A DNA stretch of 64,000 nucleotides from Roseinatronobacter monicus (GTDB lineage: Bacteria > Pseudomonadota > Alphaproteobacteria > Rhodobacterales > Rhodobacteraceae), in NCBI RefSeq assembly GCF_006716865.1, contig NZ_VFPT01000001.1, positions 1,049,001 to 1,113,000 on the forward strand, in the 5' to 3' direction. Position 1 is the first letter of the stretch. Every line of letters begins with the position of its first letter. The notes under the pieces were generated by a model. That model saw nothing but the letters and a program-made list of their open reading frames with translations, made no database searches and was not told the origin of the DNA. Below, piece after piece: positions 35,796-45,357 of this stretch. A program made the position numbers and the translations under genes.

Positions 35796-35818
35796 TTTTT
35801 TCTGCCTGCGCGGCTTTT

Positions 35819-36412
35819 TCAGCTTTCGGTTAAGGACATACGGACTAGGCCCGATTTCCCGATCTGATGACGCTTTCGAGATCTGGCTGCAAGCACTCCC
35901 AGATTCTGCCGATTGATCCACTTAATACCGTCGCTGTCGTAGGCATAGTAGCGTGTTTCCGAGCGACCGGACAACACCGTGTAATGGCTATACGTGCCCC
36001 CCAAGCTTACGATCAGTACGGCCCTCTGGGCCAAGCCAGCATCAATTACACTTAACAGCTTTCGACGTTGAAAGCTTTCATCGGGTTCGACGGGGCGTGT
36101 GATCGAAAGCGACGCGCTGATCATCTGCTCGGTTTCTTCTGCAAGCAGCCGCGTCATGGCGTATTGTGCATCTTCGTCCACCCCATCCGTAACAGCCGCG
36201 AGCAGCAGGCCTCGCTCGTTCAGCCATGCCGCGCCGCATTCGAACAGGGCCGCTGTGCAAGCCGCACTGAGCGGCCTGACGGGTGCGGTGAGCAGATGAA
36301 TTGCGTTAATGGCCGCATAGAGCCCGCACAGTCCGTCCAGCCCACCCTGCTTATAGGCTGGGGACAGCCCGAAGCGATCAGGATTTCGTCTTGCCGCCAT
36401 TTTAGTATTCAC
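35819..36412 (-). CDS. Papain-like (C39-like fold) cysteine peptidase homologue
   Basis: About 197 aa (GTG 36412; ATG 36400 right after the upstream stop would give 193 aa). A candidate catalytic triad is visible: Gln/Cys in QGGLDGLCGLYAAINAI, His in GGTYSHYTVLSG, and Asp in YYAYDSDG. This arrangement resembles peptidase C39/papain-like folds used in toxin, maturation or deubiquitinase-like proteins. No signal peptide. It is coupled to the DUF3768 gene (overlapping or adjacent start). The substrate is unknown, and a non-peptidase use of the fold is possible. Confidence 0.65.
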   Translation of the reverse strand: MNTKMAARRNPDRFGLSPAYKQGGLDGLCGLYAAINAIHLLTAPVRPLSAACTAALFECGAAWLNERGLLLAAVTDGVDEDAQYAMTRLLAEETEQMISASLSITRPVEPDESFQRRKLLSVIDAGLAQRAVLIVSLGGTYSHYTVLSGRSETRYYAYDSDGIKWINRQNLGVLAARSRKRHQIGKSGLVRMSLTES

Positions 36413-36737
36413 TTGCTAACATGATGGTCAGCACGCGGGTCGTTACGTCAGGATCGGCAGGATCTGGCGAGCCAACTGTAAGCGTGGCGTCGTAGTAGTC
36501 GATCTTCCAGAACACCTTTTCATTGCGGTATGTCAGATCGCCAAAGTCGTGTTCGCCGTATGGATCGTTGTCTTCGCAAAAGGCATCGTCTTTGGCGACA
36601 AGCTGGCGGATCGTCAATATAGCGGGCAAGCCCATCTCCTGAATGCCAGCTGTGATCATTTGCCGCCCACCAAAACCTGTGCGGCGGAATTTGTCATTCA
36701 ACTCACGGATGCGCTGCGTTCGCTTCCGAAAGTTCAT
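36402..36737 (-). CDS. DUF3768 family protein
   Basis: 111 aa from ATG 36737 (GGAGAACAAAAG upstream). Starts MNFRKRTQRIRELNDKFRRT and contains DPYGEHDFGDL and FWKIDYYD, the conserved part of DUF3768, a family common on alphaproteobacterial plasmids and islands. Biochemical role unknown. Its stop overlaps the possible GTG start of the next gene, so the two form an operon. Confidence 0.85.
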   Translation of the reverse strand: MNFRKRTQRIRELNDKFRRTGFGGRQMITAGIQEMGLPAILTIRQLVAKDDAFCEDNDPYGEHDFGDLTYRNEKVFWKIDYYDATLTVGSPDPADPDVTTRVLTIMLASEY

Positions 36738-36825
36738 CTTTTGTTCTCCATCATGGCCAAGACCGTTTGTGTCGCTGCTGTGCACTGTGCGAGTTCCTTT
36801 GTTGATTGTGATGGGTGGGGAAGGC

Positions 36826-37407
36826 TTAGATCAGCGCAATGAGTTTGCGCTGCGCGTCACGATTGCCCGCGATGTAGCGTTCAGTTGTGGTTAGGGCCTG
36901 GTGACCGGCAAGTTCTTGTATGTCGCGCAGTGAACCGCCGGTCCTCGCCAGCATGCGCGCTGATCTGGTGATAAACGTGCGGCGTCCGGAATGCGATGAA
37001 CAGCCGTCCAGCCCGATCTGCGCATAAGTATCCCGAAACCAATTAACCACACTGCGCGCTGTCATGTGACGTTGCCGCTCAGAACATATGACTGGCCCTG
37101 CTCTTGGGCGCCCTGCTTCGACATGCAGCCTGTAAAGTGCTGTAATCAGCTCTGCGTGCATCGGAATCCGCCGTGCGCGCCCCTGCTTGGCAATGTGGCG
37201 CGACACGTTCACTGTTGGCCCAAGCTTGCCAGCGCTCGTCAGAACCATCGGCCAGCTCAGCCCGGCGATTTCGCAGGCTCTCAGACCCGCCTTGAAGCTC
37301 AAAAGCACCATGGCGCGGTTTCTGATGGGGTACCTTGTCTGATGGACATGCTTAAGCACGCGGCGTAACTCGACCGGCTCAAGCACCTTTGCAGGCTGCT
37401 TGCTCAT
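36826..37407 (-). CDS. Minimal tyrosine recombinase (catalytic domain only), second copy type
   Basis: 193 aa. Arg43 (AGLRACEI), Lys75, His139-x-x-Arg142 (HSGR), His169 (AGHQ) and Tyr178 (ERYIA) complete the catalytic set. As in the protein at 16472, no core-binding domain precedes the catalytic fold. Sequence similarity is moderate, so they are homologues, not a recent duplication. Likely acts on mobile DNA nearby; the site is unknown. Confidence 0.85.
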   Translation of the reverse strand: MSKQPAKVLEPVELRRVLKHVHQTRYPIRNRAMVLLSFKAGLRACEIAGLSWPMVLTSAGKLGPTVNVSRHIAKQGRARRIPMHAELITALYRLHVEAGRPRAGPVICSERQRHMTARSVVNWFRDTYAQIGLDGCSSHSGRRTFITRSARMLARTGGSLRDIQELAGHQALTTTERYIAGNRDAQRKLIALI

Positions 37408-38199
37408 TCGTCACCTATTTTTTCATGGGAATAACATTTAGCGCATTTTGGCAAATATTTTAGTAAAAATATGCGCTACATCAATTATAACACAAAAATA
37501 TAAAAATGTGAAGAGCTGCCAAAAATTGCAGCAATTTCGTTACATTAATCGGGTGTTGTGTCATAAAAATCACCGACTGAAAGGCCATAAAAGTTATGTG
37601 AGTTTTAATGCTCTAAATTTAAACTTACATGTATCCAATCCCGACCATATGAGTCTCAAGTCGAGATCAAATAACTGAATTAAAAATTTTCGATATTTTA
37701 GAAAGGCGGGTCGCAAATTTATCAGACGCCTAGAAATTAAATTAGTTGCTTTTGATAAACAGAAAGGCCGATGAGAAGGATCGTGCCGTCCACTTTTAGC
37801 TCCCCAAGGTTTCTTTCGGGGAGGGCCATCGGATGGTCCTTGTATTGATGTTGGCCAGTCCACTTTCTACGATGCTATGCCGCACCAACGCGTAAAAATG
37901 ATATTTGGCCTCTACGTAATCACCGCTACTTAAGCTATCTTCGTAGAAACAGTAATTTCAGGACTCAGATCAAACTCCGAACTAACTGGCAGTAGTAAGT
38001 TTTCGATCGGATGACTGCGGTTGTAGTGTAGCGGTGTGCTTTGAGCCGCGTTGGGACTGCAAAGATGCGAAGCCAGATTCGATTAACTATGTGTATAATC
38101 AAGCACCAATGAGCATACACCTAAAAATTATTCTTGGCTATCTGAAAGAAAAATGCTATGGATCATTTCATATTCTGAAGAATATTGAGGCGAATGTCA
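37408..38199. other. AT-rich gap without a recognisable gene
   Basis: About 790 bp between the minus-strand recombinase and the plus-strand orphan. Short frames have no coding character. One hairpin-like element is visible near 37800-37826 (CTCCCC...GGGGAG). It probably holds the two divergent promoters and decayed sequence. No tRNA seen. Confidence 0.4.
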
Positions 38200-39171
38200 A
38201 TGAAGTTAACCTTTCCCCATAAAGATAGGATTTGGGAAAATTCTATTTCTGGTTTACTTACTAGGGTAAATGCGTACTATATATTGTACCCATATATATT
38301 TGGCTTTCATGATGAAGAGTTCTTTAGAAATGCGTCTGCCTATGCAGCATATGAGGCGCATAACTATTTTTTAGGACTCAACCAAAGCAAATTGGTCGAA
38401 CTAGGTAGCTATGAGATTTGGCAGGAGTATTTAAGTTTAAATGGAAATTTGGTGGCGAATTTTGTAAGAAGTCTGGAAGAAGTTAGCGAAAGTTCCAGTT
38501 TGGCTTACAAGAAGTTATCGAAGCAAGGCGGAACACCCAATAGGCCAAATTTTGTTTGCCGCGTTTCAAAATCATACATAAAAGATCAGAAAAGAAAGCT
38601 CAGAGGCGCAGCGGGCGCTGAAGAATTACCGGACATTCCACTCTTCGAAGATTGTTCAAATGAGGAAGCAATAAGTCAGCGAGAAATAGTGGCTAAATTC
38701 TGTGTTGTTTTAAAAGCTATTAGTAAGAAGAGAAGCGATGCTTTACTAACGTCAGAGCAGAAATCAGCTTTACAGAAATTTCCAAAGTACAAAGTTTCAT
38801 CTATTGTTTGCAGTCATTGTTTTGAAAATGAAGTTAAAGAAATTGATGTAAATGATATTGTAAATTGGTACTCTGCTATAGTTCCACTTATTTATGCGAT
38901 GTCGAGTTGTGTTGAATTTAGCCATCATATGAGGGATAACTTTATTGAGAGCTTTCCAGTTATTGTAGCTCGGCATAACGAAATGTATGAAATAGTAGTC
39001 AAAGAAATGTTGAACAATGGAAACGAACAGTACTTCAATGCAGATAAGGTTTTATTGTTAGATTTACCTCTGCCACCAGACATGCGGCCCTTGCCAAGAC
39101 CTTCCGTAGGGAAGAACTTGGATCTGGAAATAATGAAGGCCGTAACTCGAACTCGACTCAGGCGGCGGTGA
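38200..39171 (+). CDS. Hypothetical AT-rich orphan protein
   Basis: About 323 aa from ATG 38200 (GAGG 9 nt upstream; ATG 38194 also possible). Starts MKLTFPHKDRIWENSISGLL. Helical, with many Tyr/Phe/Asn, a Cys-rich point (SSIVCSHCFENEV) and a proline-rich tail (LPLPPDMRPLPRPSVGKN). No family recognised. The low GC content against its surroundings suggests recent transfer. Confidence 0.55.
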   Translation: MKLTFPHKDRIWENSISGLLTRVNAYYILYPYIFGFHDEEFFRNASAYAAYEAHNYFLGLNQSKLVELGSYEIWQEYLSLNGNLVANFVRSLEEVSESSSLAYKKLSKQGGTPNRPNFVCRVSKSYIKDQKRKLRGAAGAEELPDIPLFEDCSNEEAISQREIVAKFCVVLKAISKKRSDALLTSEQKSALQKFPKYKVSSIVCSHCFENEVKEIDVNDIVNWYSAIVPLIYAMSSCVEFSHHMRDNFIESFPVIVARHNEMYEIVVKEMLNNGNEQYFNADKVLLLDLPLPPDMRPLPRPSVGKNLDLEIMKAVTRTRLRRR

Positions 39172-39332
39172 CTTTTGCATCGAGCGGGCTTTGCTGCACA
39201 ATTCTGGCCGCAAACGATTCACATTCGCAATCCGCGCACTCAGACGGGGTGCATGGGCAAGTCAGCACCCGCCCGGTATCACACAGCGAACTGGTCCGAT
39301 CACAACGCTACGCTGCGCAATCGTGGATCTAC
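39172..39332. other. Flank of IS66 copy 1, no gene seen
   Basis: About 160 bp, GC-richer than the orphan gene, ending in the 8-bp target GGATCTAC (39325-39332). No gene recognised. Confidence 0.35.
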
Positions 39333-39430
39333 GTAACCACCCGATTTGAACCGCCTGCTTCTGGGCGCTTCGCGATGTTATGAGATGTCTTTAACGACGT
39401 CGTTAACGACGTCCCTTATTGGAGGCATTG

Positions 39431-39808
39431 ATGCGCGGAGAAATACTTGGGGCTGAACGGCGGCGACGTTGGAGTGATGAGGAGAAGGTGGCAATCGTAC
39501 GGTCAGTTGGAGTCGGTGGGGCGACAGTGACCCAGATTGCCCAGCGTCATGATGTGACGCGGCAGCAGATCTATAGCTGGCGATACGATCTGAAGAGGAA
39601 GGGCCTTTTGCCATACGACCCTGAAACGGTGTTTTTGCCGGTCGAGTTTTTGGAAATGGACCCTGAGGCATCGAGACCTTGTGCGGTTAGTGATGAGCAA
39701 GACGGGCGGGTTGAGGTTGTTCTGCGCAATGGCCGGAGTTTGCGCATTGATACAGATGTCGATGCGTCTGCCTTGACCCGGCTGATAAAGGCGGTGGAAG
39801 CGGCATGA
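39431..39808 (+). CDS. tnpA: IS66 accessory protein TnpA (copy 1)
   Basis: 125 aa; helix-turn-helix of the IS3-OrfA/IS66 type (WSDEEKVAIVRSVGVGGATV, then TQIAQRHDVTRQQIYSWRYD). I take ATG 39431, since GGAGG (39421-39425) is 5 nt upstream; an earlier TTG would bury that site. ATGA overlap with tnpB. Confidence 0.9.
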   Translation: MRGEILGAERRRRWSDEEKVAIVRSVGVGGATVTQIAQRHDVTRQQIYSWRYDLKRKGLLPYDPETVFLPVEFLEMDPEASRPCAVSDEQDGRVEVVLRNGRSLRIDTDVDASALTRLIKAVEAA

Positions 39809-40152
39809 TTGGTCCGGGCACTGGGGTTAGGGTCTATCTGGCTTGCGGCTACACTGATATGCGTAAGGGGATTGCCGGCCTGTCGGCGATTGCACAGGAT
39901 GTGCTACGCCAGCGCCCTGCGAGCGGCGCAGTCTTTGCATTCCGTGGGCGTCGGGGAGATAGGATAAAGCTGCTGTTTTGGGACGGACAGGGATTTTGTC
40001 TGTATTATAAAGTTCTCTCGAAGGGGCGTTTCCCATGGCCTTCGGCCTCTGACGGAAGCGCGCGTTTGACCTCTGCGCAGCTGGCCATGCTGTGGGAAGG
40101 AATGGAGTGGCGAAGGCCGGATTGGGGCGCGCCGCCAGCCCGTGTCGGATGA
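39805..40152 (+). CDS. tnpB: IS66 accessory protein TnpB (copy 1)
   Basis: 115 aa, the classic IS66 Orf2 layout: YLACGYTDMRKGIAGLSAIA, then DRIKLLFWDGQGFCLYYKVL. Needed for IS66 transposition; exact role unknown. Starts 4 nt inside the end of tnpA. Confidence 0.92.
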   Translation: MIGPGTGVRVYLACGYTDMRKGIAGLSAIAQDVLRQRPASGAVFAFRGRRGDRIKLLFWDGQGFCLYYKVLSKGRFPWPSASDGSARLTSAQLAMLWEGMEWRRPDWGAPPARVG

Positions 40153-41272
40153 TTTATCTTGCTGTAATTGCTTGTTTTTAGTGGATATAAGGCTTGGGAT
40201 ATGGTATAAATTTCCATGTCCCAAGCAGCGATTTCTCTCCCCAACGATCCGGCCGCTCTGAAGGTGATGATCACCTCTTTGCAGGCAGAGAACCAGAAAA
40301 TCCTGGCCACCTTGCGCGCGCATGACTTGCTCGTTCAAGCCCTGCGCATCCGGATTGCCAAACTGAAGAAACAGAAGTTCGGTTCCAGCTCGGAAAAGAT
40401 CGAGCGTGAGATCGAACAATTGGAACTCGCGCTGGAAGACCTGAATGTCGCTGTTGCCGAGGCACAAGACACGTCGCCAGATGAGAGTGAGGACGCTGAC
40501 ACGGACGCAGACGCGCGTAATACCACAGCAGATGCGCCAGAAAAGAAGCAACGCCGTCGTCCTAAAGTGTCGCCTGATACCCCCCGCGAACGCCGTGAGC
40601 TTGATCCTGGTGACACATGCCCCGACTGCGGTGGCAATCTGCGGGTGGTAGGTGAGGATGTCAGCGAGTTGCTTGATATGATCGCAGCGCAGATGAAAAT
40701 CATCGAAATCGCGCGCATCAAGAAATCTTGCCGGTGCTGCGAGAAGATCGTTCAGCCACCCGCCCCCAGCAGACCAATCCCGCGCAGCATGGCGGGCCCA
40801 AACCTGTTGGCATTCATCCTGGTCTCGAAATACGATGATCAGCTGACTTTGTATCGCCTCAATGAAATCTTCGCCCGGATGGGAGCAGATATTTCCGATA
40901 CAACGATGGCCGACTGGTGCGGCGGGGCAATGAAAGCACTGGCGCCACTGATCAAGATGATCGAGGACGCAATCATGGCCAGCGATCTGCTACATGCAGA
41001 TGATACACCTATCCGGGTCCTTGATCGAAGTCGACGAGACAGAGGGCTTGGAAAAGGTGTGAAAAAAGGCCGCCTGTGGGCCTATGTTCGCGACCAGCGC
41101 CCTTGGGTGCGTATTCCGGGGTCATCCGGCCAGTGATTCCGAAAGTATCCGGCCACCCATTCCGATTTTATCCGGCCACTGATTCCGGAGCATCCGGCCA
41201 CCCTGTGATGTGATGCTGCGAGGCAATCTGTAACTGGCTACCGTCTGGCTTTTTAGTCTGGAAGGAAGCCCG

Positions 41273-42802
41273 ATGAAGAGATTGCCAATGCGGAAGATAC
41301 GAGATGTTTTGCGGCTATCAGCCGAGGGTCTTTCGACCCGTAAAATTGGTGTCAGCCTGACGATTGGGCGGACAACGGTTAAGGCCTATCTGGATCGCGC
41401 TGCCGAGGTTGATCTGAGCTGGCCGCTACCACCAGAGATGTCTGACACCGACCTTGAGCGCCTGATTTACCCACGCACGGCGCGTGATATTGCGAACCGC
41501 GCGACCGAGCCTAACTGGCCCTGCATTCACCGCGAGTTGCGCCGCAAGGGCGTGACGTTGATGCTGTTGTGGGAAGAATATCGCGCTGATCATCCTGATG
41601 GGTATGGATACTCCCGGTTTTGCGAACTTTACACACGCTGGGAAGGCAAGCTGTCGCCGGTGATGCGACAGCGCCATCCTGCAGGTGAGCGCCTGTTCGT
41701 CGATTATGCCGGCCATACGATCGATGTGATTGACCCCGAGACCGGGGAGGTGCGCACGGCACAGGTGTTTGTCGCTGTTCTGGGGGCATCGAACTATACA
41801 TTTGTCGAGGCGACCTGGACGCAATCCCTACCGGATTGGATCGCAAGCCATGTCCGCGCTTTGGATTTCTTCGGTGGTGTGACCGCCCAGATCGTCTCGG
41901 ACAATTTGAAGGCAGGGGTCACCAAGGCGTGCTTTTACGACCCCGTAATCAACCGGACTTACGCAGATATGGCCGCGCATTACGACACGGCCGTTGTCCC
42001 GGCGAGGCCATATAAGCCCAAAGATAAGGCGAAGGCAGAGGGTGGGGTATTGCTGGCTGAACGCTGGATACTGGCACGGCTGCGCAACCGCCAGTTCTTC
42101 AGCCTTGCTGAGTTGAACGCGGCCATCAAGCCGTTGCTTGACAGGCTCAACGACAAGGTCTCTCGCCATCTGGGTGCCAGCCGCAGACAGCTTTTTGAAC
42201 AGCTGGACAAACCCGCCCTGAAGTCGCTGCCGGTAGCATCGTATGTTTATGCTGAATGGAAGAAGTGCCGCGCCGGGTTCGATTACCACGTCGCGATCGA
42301 CAAGCATTATTACTCCGTGCCCTATCAGCTGCTGAAGAAAGAGCTGTGGGCGCGGATCACAGGCCGCACCATCGAAGTCTTCCATCTCGGGCAGCGTGTC
42401 GCCTCTCATGTCAGGACGTCCAGCAACGGGAAGCACTCTACGCTGCGCGATCACATGCCAGCGCACCACCAATTCCGCGATGACTGGACGCCAGAGCGTA
42501 TCAAAGCACGTGCGGCTCGCGTTGGGCCAAACGTGGCCATCTTCGTTGAGGTCGTGATGCGCGAGCGCAAGCACCCGGAACAGGGCTATCGCACCTGCCT
42601 TGGGGTGATCCGGCTGGCCGACAAGTTTGGCCGCGACCGACTTGATGCGGCCTGTCGCCGTGCGCTCGAAATCAACGCCAGATCCTATTCGTCACTCCTG
42701 TCCATTCTCAAGAATGGGCTTGAGAGCAGGCCCCGCACCCGCGCCACGGACGAGCCTGCCATCACCCACCCCAATATCCGTGGCGCCGATTACTTCCATT
42801 GA
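41273..42802 (+). CDS. istA: IS21 transposase IstA (copy B)
   Basis: 509 aa, the same as copy A; helix-turn-helix at the N-terminus and DDE residues in LFVDYAGHT, IVSDNLKAG and KAKAEGGV. Intact. Confidence 0.93.
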   Translation: MKRLPMRKIRDVLRLSAEGLSTRKIGVSLTIGRTTVKAYLDRAAEVDLSWPLPPEMSDTDLERLIYPRTARDIANRATEPNWPCIHRELRRKGVTLMLLWEEYRADHPDGYGYSRFCELYTRWEGKLSPVMRQRHPAGERLFVDYAGHTIDVIDPETGEVRTAQVFVAVLGASNYTFVEATWTQSLPDWIASHVRALDFFGGVTAQIVSDNLKAGVTKACFYDPVINRTYADMAAHYDTAVVPARPYKPKDKAKAEGGVLLAERWILARLRNRQFFSLAELNAAIKPLLDRLNDKVSRHLGASRRQLFEQLDKPALKSLPVASYVYAEWKKCRAGFDYHVAIDKHYYSVPYQLLKKELWARITGRTIEVFHLGQRVASHVRTSSNGKHSTLRDHMPAHHQFRDDWTPERIKARAARVGPNVAIFVEVVMRERKHPEQGYRTCLGVIRLADKFGRDRLDAACRRALEINARSYSSLLSILKNGLESRPRTRATDEPAITHPNIRGADYFH

Positions 42803-42812
42803 AAGGAACACA

Positions 42813-43571
42813 ATGCTCGACCATCCAACCCTTCATCACCTTAAAGCCCTCAGGCTGGACGGCATGGCCGAAGCCTTTGCCGAACTGCAGATGCAAGATG
42901 CAACTGCCGATCTCGGCCATGCTGAATGGCTTGGCTTGCTCGTTGACCGTGAGGTCGCAAGCCGAGAAACAAAGAGGTTTGAGGCTCGCATGCGGACTGC
43001 CAGGCTGCGCCATGTTGGCGCCAGCCCAGAAGATGTTGATTACCGCGCACGCCGTGGCCTCGACAAAGCGCTGTTCCAAAGCCTGCTCACAGGCAGATGG
43101 ATCACCGACAAGCGTAATCTGATCATCACGGGCCCCTGTGGCGTCGGCAAGACCTGGCTTGGCTGCGCACTGGCCCAGGCAGCCTGTCGTGACGGCGTGA
43201 CTGTGGTCTACAAACGGATGCCGCGCCTCTTCGAGGAATTGGAGCTGTCCCATGGTGACGGACGCTTCCCCCGCTTGTTCCGCAGCATCACGAAGGCGCA
43301 ATTGCTGATCTTGGACGACTGGGGACCGGACAGGCTGACATCACCGCAACGCCGCGATCTCATGGAGATCGTCGAAGAGCGTTACGGGCGCGGCTCAACG
43401 ATGATCACAAGCCAATTACCCATCAAAGCCTGGCATGACGTCATCGGCGAACCCACATTCGCCGATGCCATCCTCGATCGCATCGTTCACAACGCCTACC
43501 GTCTCGAACTCGAGGGCCAATCCATGCGCAAGACCATCACCAAAATGGGTGACGAAACCCCTCAGGACTGA
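42813..43571 (+). CDS. istB: IS21 helper ATPase IstB (copy B)
   Basis: 252 aa, the same as copy A, with Walker A GPCGVGKTW and Walker B LLILDDWG. ATG 42813 is 10 bp after istA and is preceded by GAAAGGAACACA. Confidence 0.93.
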   Translation: MLDHPTLHHLKALRLDGMAEAFAELQMQDATADLGHAEWLGLLVDREVASRETKRFEARMRTARLRHVGASPEDVDYRARRGLDKALFQSLLTGRWITDKRNLIITGPCGVGKTWLGCALAQAACRDGVTVVYKRMPRLFEELELSHGDGRFPRLFRSITKAQLLILDDWGPDRLTSPQRRDLMEIVEERYGRGSTMITSQLPIKAWHDVIGEPTFADAILDRIVHNAYRLELEGQSMRKTITKMGDETPQD

Positions 43572-44417
43572 TAACCAAAACACGCTGCCTCACGGCAACG
43601 CGTCACAGGTGGCCGGATACCCCGGAACAGGTGGCCGGATGTTGTCGGAATGGGTGGCCGGATCCGCCGGAATACGCCCCCTTGGGCGGGAGGAGCCCCG
43701 CCGGGGGCTGTCTACCAGTTCGCCCCTGACTGGAAAGAAGAGCATGTCCTGACCCACCTCGCCAAATCCAGCGGCATTTTGCAGGCCGATGGCTACAAAG
43801 GGTATACCAAGCTCTATGCTCCTGATCTCAACGGCAAGAGCCAGTTCCGAGAGGCTGCATGTTGGGCCCACCTGAGGCGCGACTTCCATGATGTTTGGAT
43901 TGTGACGAAATCTGAAATCGCGCGCGAAGCGCTCGACCGGATCGGCGCGCTTTATGATATCGAGCGCCAGATCAACGGTCAGCCCGCAGACATACGCAAA
44001 GCAGTGCGCCAGGAAAAAACCAAACCCAAGGTCGAGGCCTTCCGGGTCTGGGCAGAGCAGCAATTAACACGCATCCCCGGCAAAAGCGATCTGGCCAAAG
44101 CGTTCCGGTATGGGCTGAGCCGCTGGAAGGCACTTACGCTGTTTCTCGATGACGGGCGCGTGGCCATCGATAACAATGCTGCTGAGCGGGCGCTCAGGCC
44201 GATCGGAGTCGGGAGACGGAACTGGTTATTCGCAGGCTCAGATGCTGGGGGCGAAACTCTTGCGCGTGCCATGACCATTATCGAGTCAGCAAAGATGAGC
44301 GGTCTTGATCCACAAGCCTATCTGGCAGATGTTCTGGATCGCATCCATGATCATATGAACCCCCGCCTTGGGGAACTGCTGCCCTGGAACTGGAAGCCAA
44401 AAACCTGAAGCCGCAGG

Positions 44418-44714
44418 ATGACCACCGTGACTAATCTCTGCACCCTCGAATATGTCGCGGAAATGCTCGGCGAGGACCTCGAGATGTTGGAGGCTGTCAT
44501 TTGGAATGATGACAACCTCAGTTATGGTGCGATCGTCAGCGTCCACACTGGAGCGGACGAATCCATCACGACCTTAACCGACGATGGTATCGAAGAGCTC
44601 AAAGACATGCTCAGCGATGCGCGCATATCACAGGATACATGGCATGCATTCCTCGAAGACTTCGTCGATGACCCCGAAATAATCGCACGCGTCAAGGATA
44701 AATGGCCGCGGTAG
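44418..44714 (+). CDS. IS66-borne acidic 98-aa protein (copy 1)
   Basis: Starts MTTVTNLCTLEYVAEMLGED; strongly acidic, helical, no recognised domain. It lies inside IS66, 9 bp after tnpC and just before the right end, and is conserved in copy 2 (58981-59277). It is therefore a passenger or accessory gene of this IS66 type. The role is unknown; regulation of transposition is possible. Confidence 0.8.
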   Translation: MTTVTNLCTLEYVAEMLGEDLEMLEAVIWNDDNLSYGAIVSVHTGADESITTLTDDGIEELKDMLSDARISQDTWHAFLEDFVDDPEIIARVKDKWPR

Positions 44715-44737
44715 AAATCGGGCGGTTACGGATCTAC

Positions 44738-45357
44738 TGATCTGCTCGGATAACGATATTAACTTGGCTTGCGTCGCATGACGGCGAGGCCTTGCGGTCA
44801 CGGGCTGTTCCCCGATGCACCGATCCAGTGCTGTCTGACGGTCAAGCTTCCTTTCAAGCTTCCCTTGAGGCAGACGGCCAGAATGGTGGCGATACAATTG
44901 TAATTGACAGAGTTTAATTTGGTTGTGCTGAATTATTCGCGCTTTGCCGATCGTGCGGTTGTAGCGCTCGAAATAGGCGTTCTGCTGGGGCTGTCCGAGC
45001 CATACGGCCCTAGGCAGGGCATTCTGGAAGCGCTGGACCGGATACCACGCTCGAAGTCGGATAGAGGCGAGGATGCGCCGTCTCAAAGTCTTCGGCGAAC
45101 GCATCGTGGCGAGGGACTCTTATCGCCAAGCCATCGAAATCCACATCCGCATCGCCCTCATGAACCGCTTCAATGCACTTGGGCGCCCCAGAGATCGATC
45201 GCCTGTCCAGAAGATACAGGGGAAAGGGGTAATCTCGCTTCAGACGCGAGTTGCGCACAACGCCCATTGTGGGTGGCAATGGGGGTGGAATTCCCCCCAT
45301 TCGCCACATCATTTGCTTTGATACCTTCAGCTCATTCCAGTCAGAAAAGGGATGAAA
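44738..45357. other. Transposase debris (IS3-like and another IS tail)
   Basis: A minus-strand frame around 44900-45060 contains LGQPQQNAYFERYNRTIGKA, the conserved catalytic-Glu region of IS3-type transposases (PQQNAYxERYNRT). A plus frame from 45066 contains VFGERIVARDSYRQAIEIHI and RIALMNRFNALG, a common transposase tail. Both are decayed. No intact gene. Confidence 0.6.

Larger units (their letters stand above)
41108..43678 (+). mobile_element. IS21-family insertion sequence, copy B
   Basis: 2571 bp, the same length and ends as copy A, plus orientation, with an 8-bp target duplication CCCTTGGG at 41100-41107 and 43679-43686. Multiple GGCCGGAT-N5-CGGAAT-type repeats occur at both ends. 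Confidence 0.93.
40216..44408 (+). pseudogene. tnpC: IS66 transposase TnpC (copy 1), split by IS21
   Basis: Pieces at 40216-41107 and 43687-44408 join in frame after removing IS21 plus one CCCTTGGG, giving 1614 nt, equal to the intact copy 2. The split falls in the catalytic region near RDQRPWAGGAPPG, so this copy is inactive. Zn-finger-like CPDCGGNLRVVG and CRCCEKIVQ are in the first piece. Confidence 0.93.
39333..44729 (+). mobile_element. IS66-family insertion sequence, copy 1, interrupted by IS21 copy B
   Basis: Ends reading inward GTAACCACCCGATTTGAACC (left) and GTAACCGCCCGATTTCTACC (right), with a perfect 8-bp target duplication GGATCTAC at 39325-39332 and 44730-44737. Removing IS21 and its 8-bp duplication leaves 2818 bp, the exact length of copy 2. 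It carries tnpA, tnpB, tnpC and a 98-aa extra gene. Confidence 0.95.

Noticed and set aside
44628..45104. A complete minus-strand protein of 158 aa
   Set aside because: It is a decayed IS3-type transposase tail merged with antisense of the IS66 98-aa gene.
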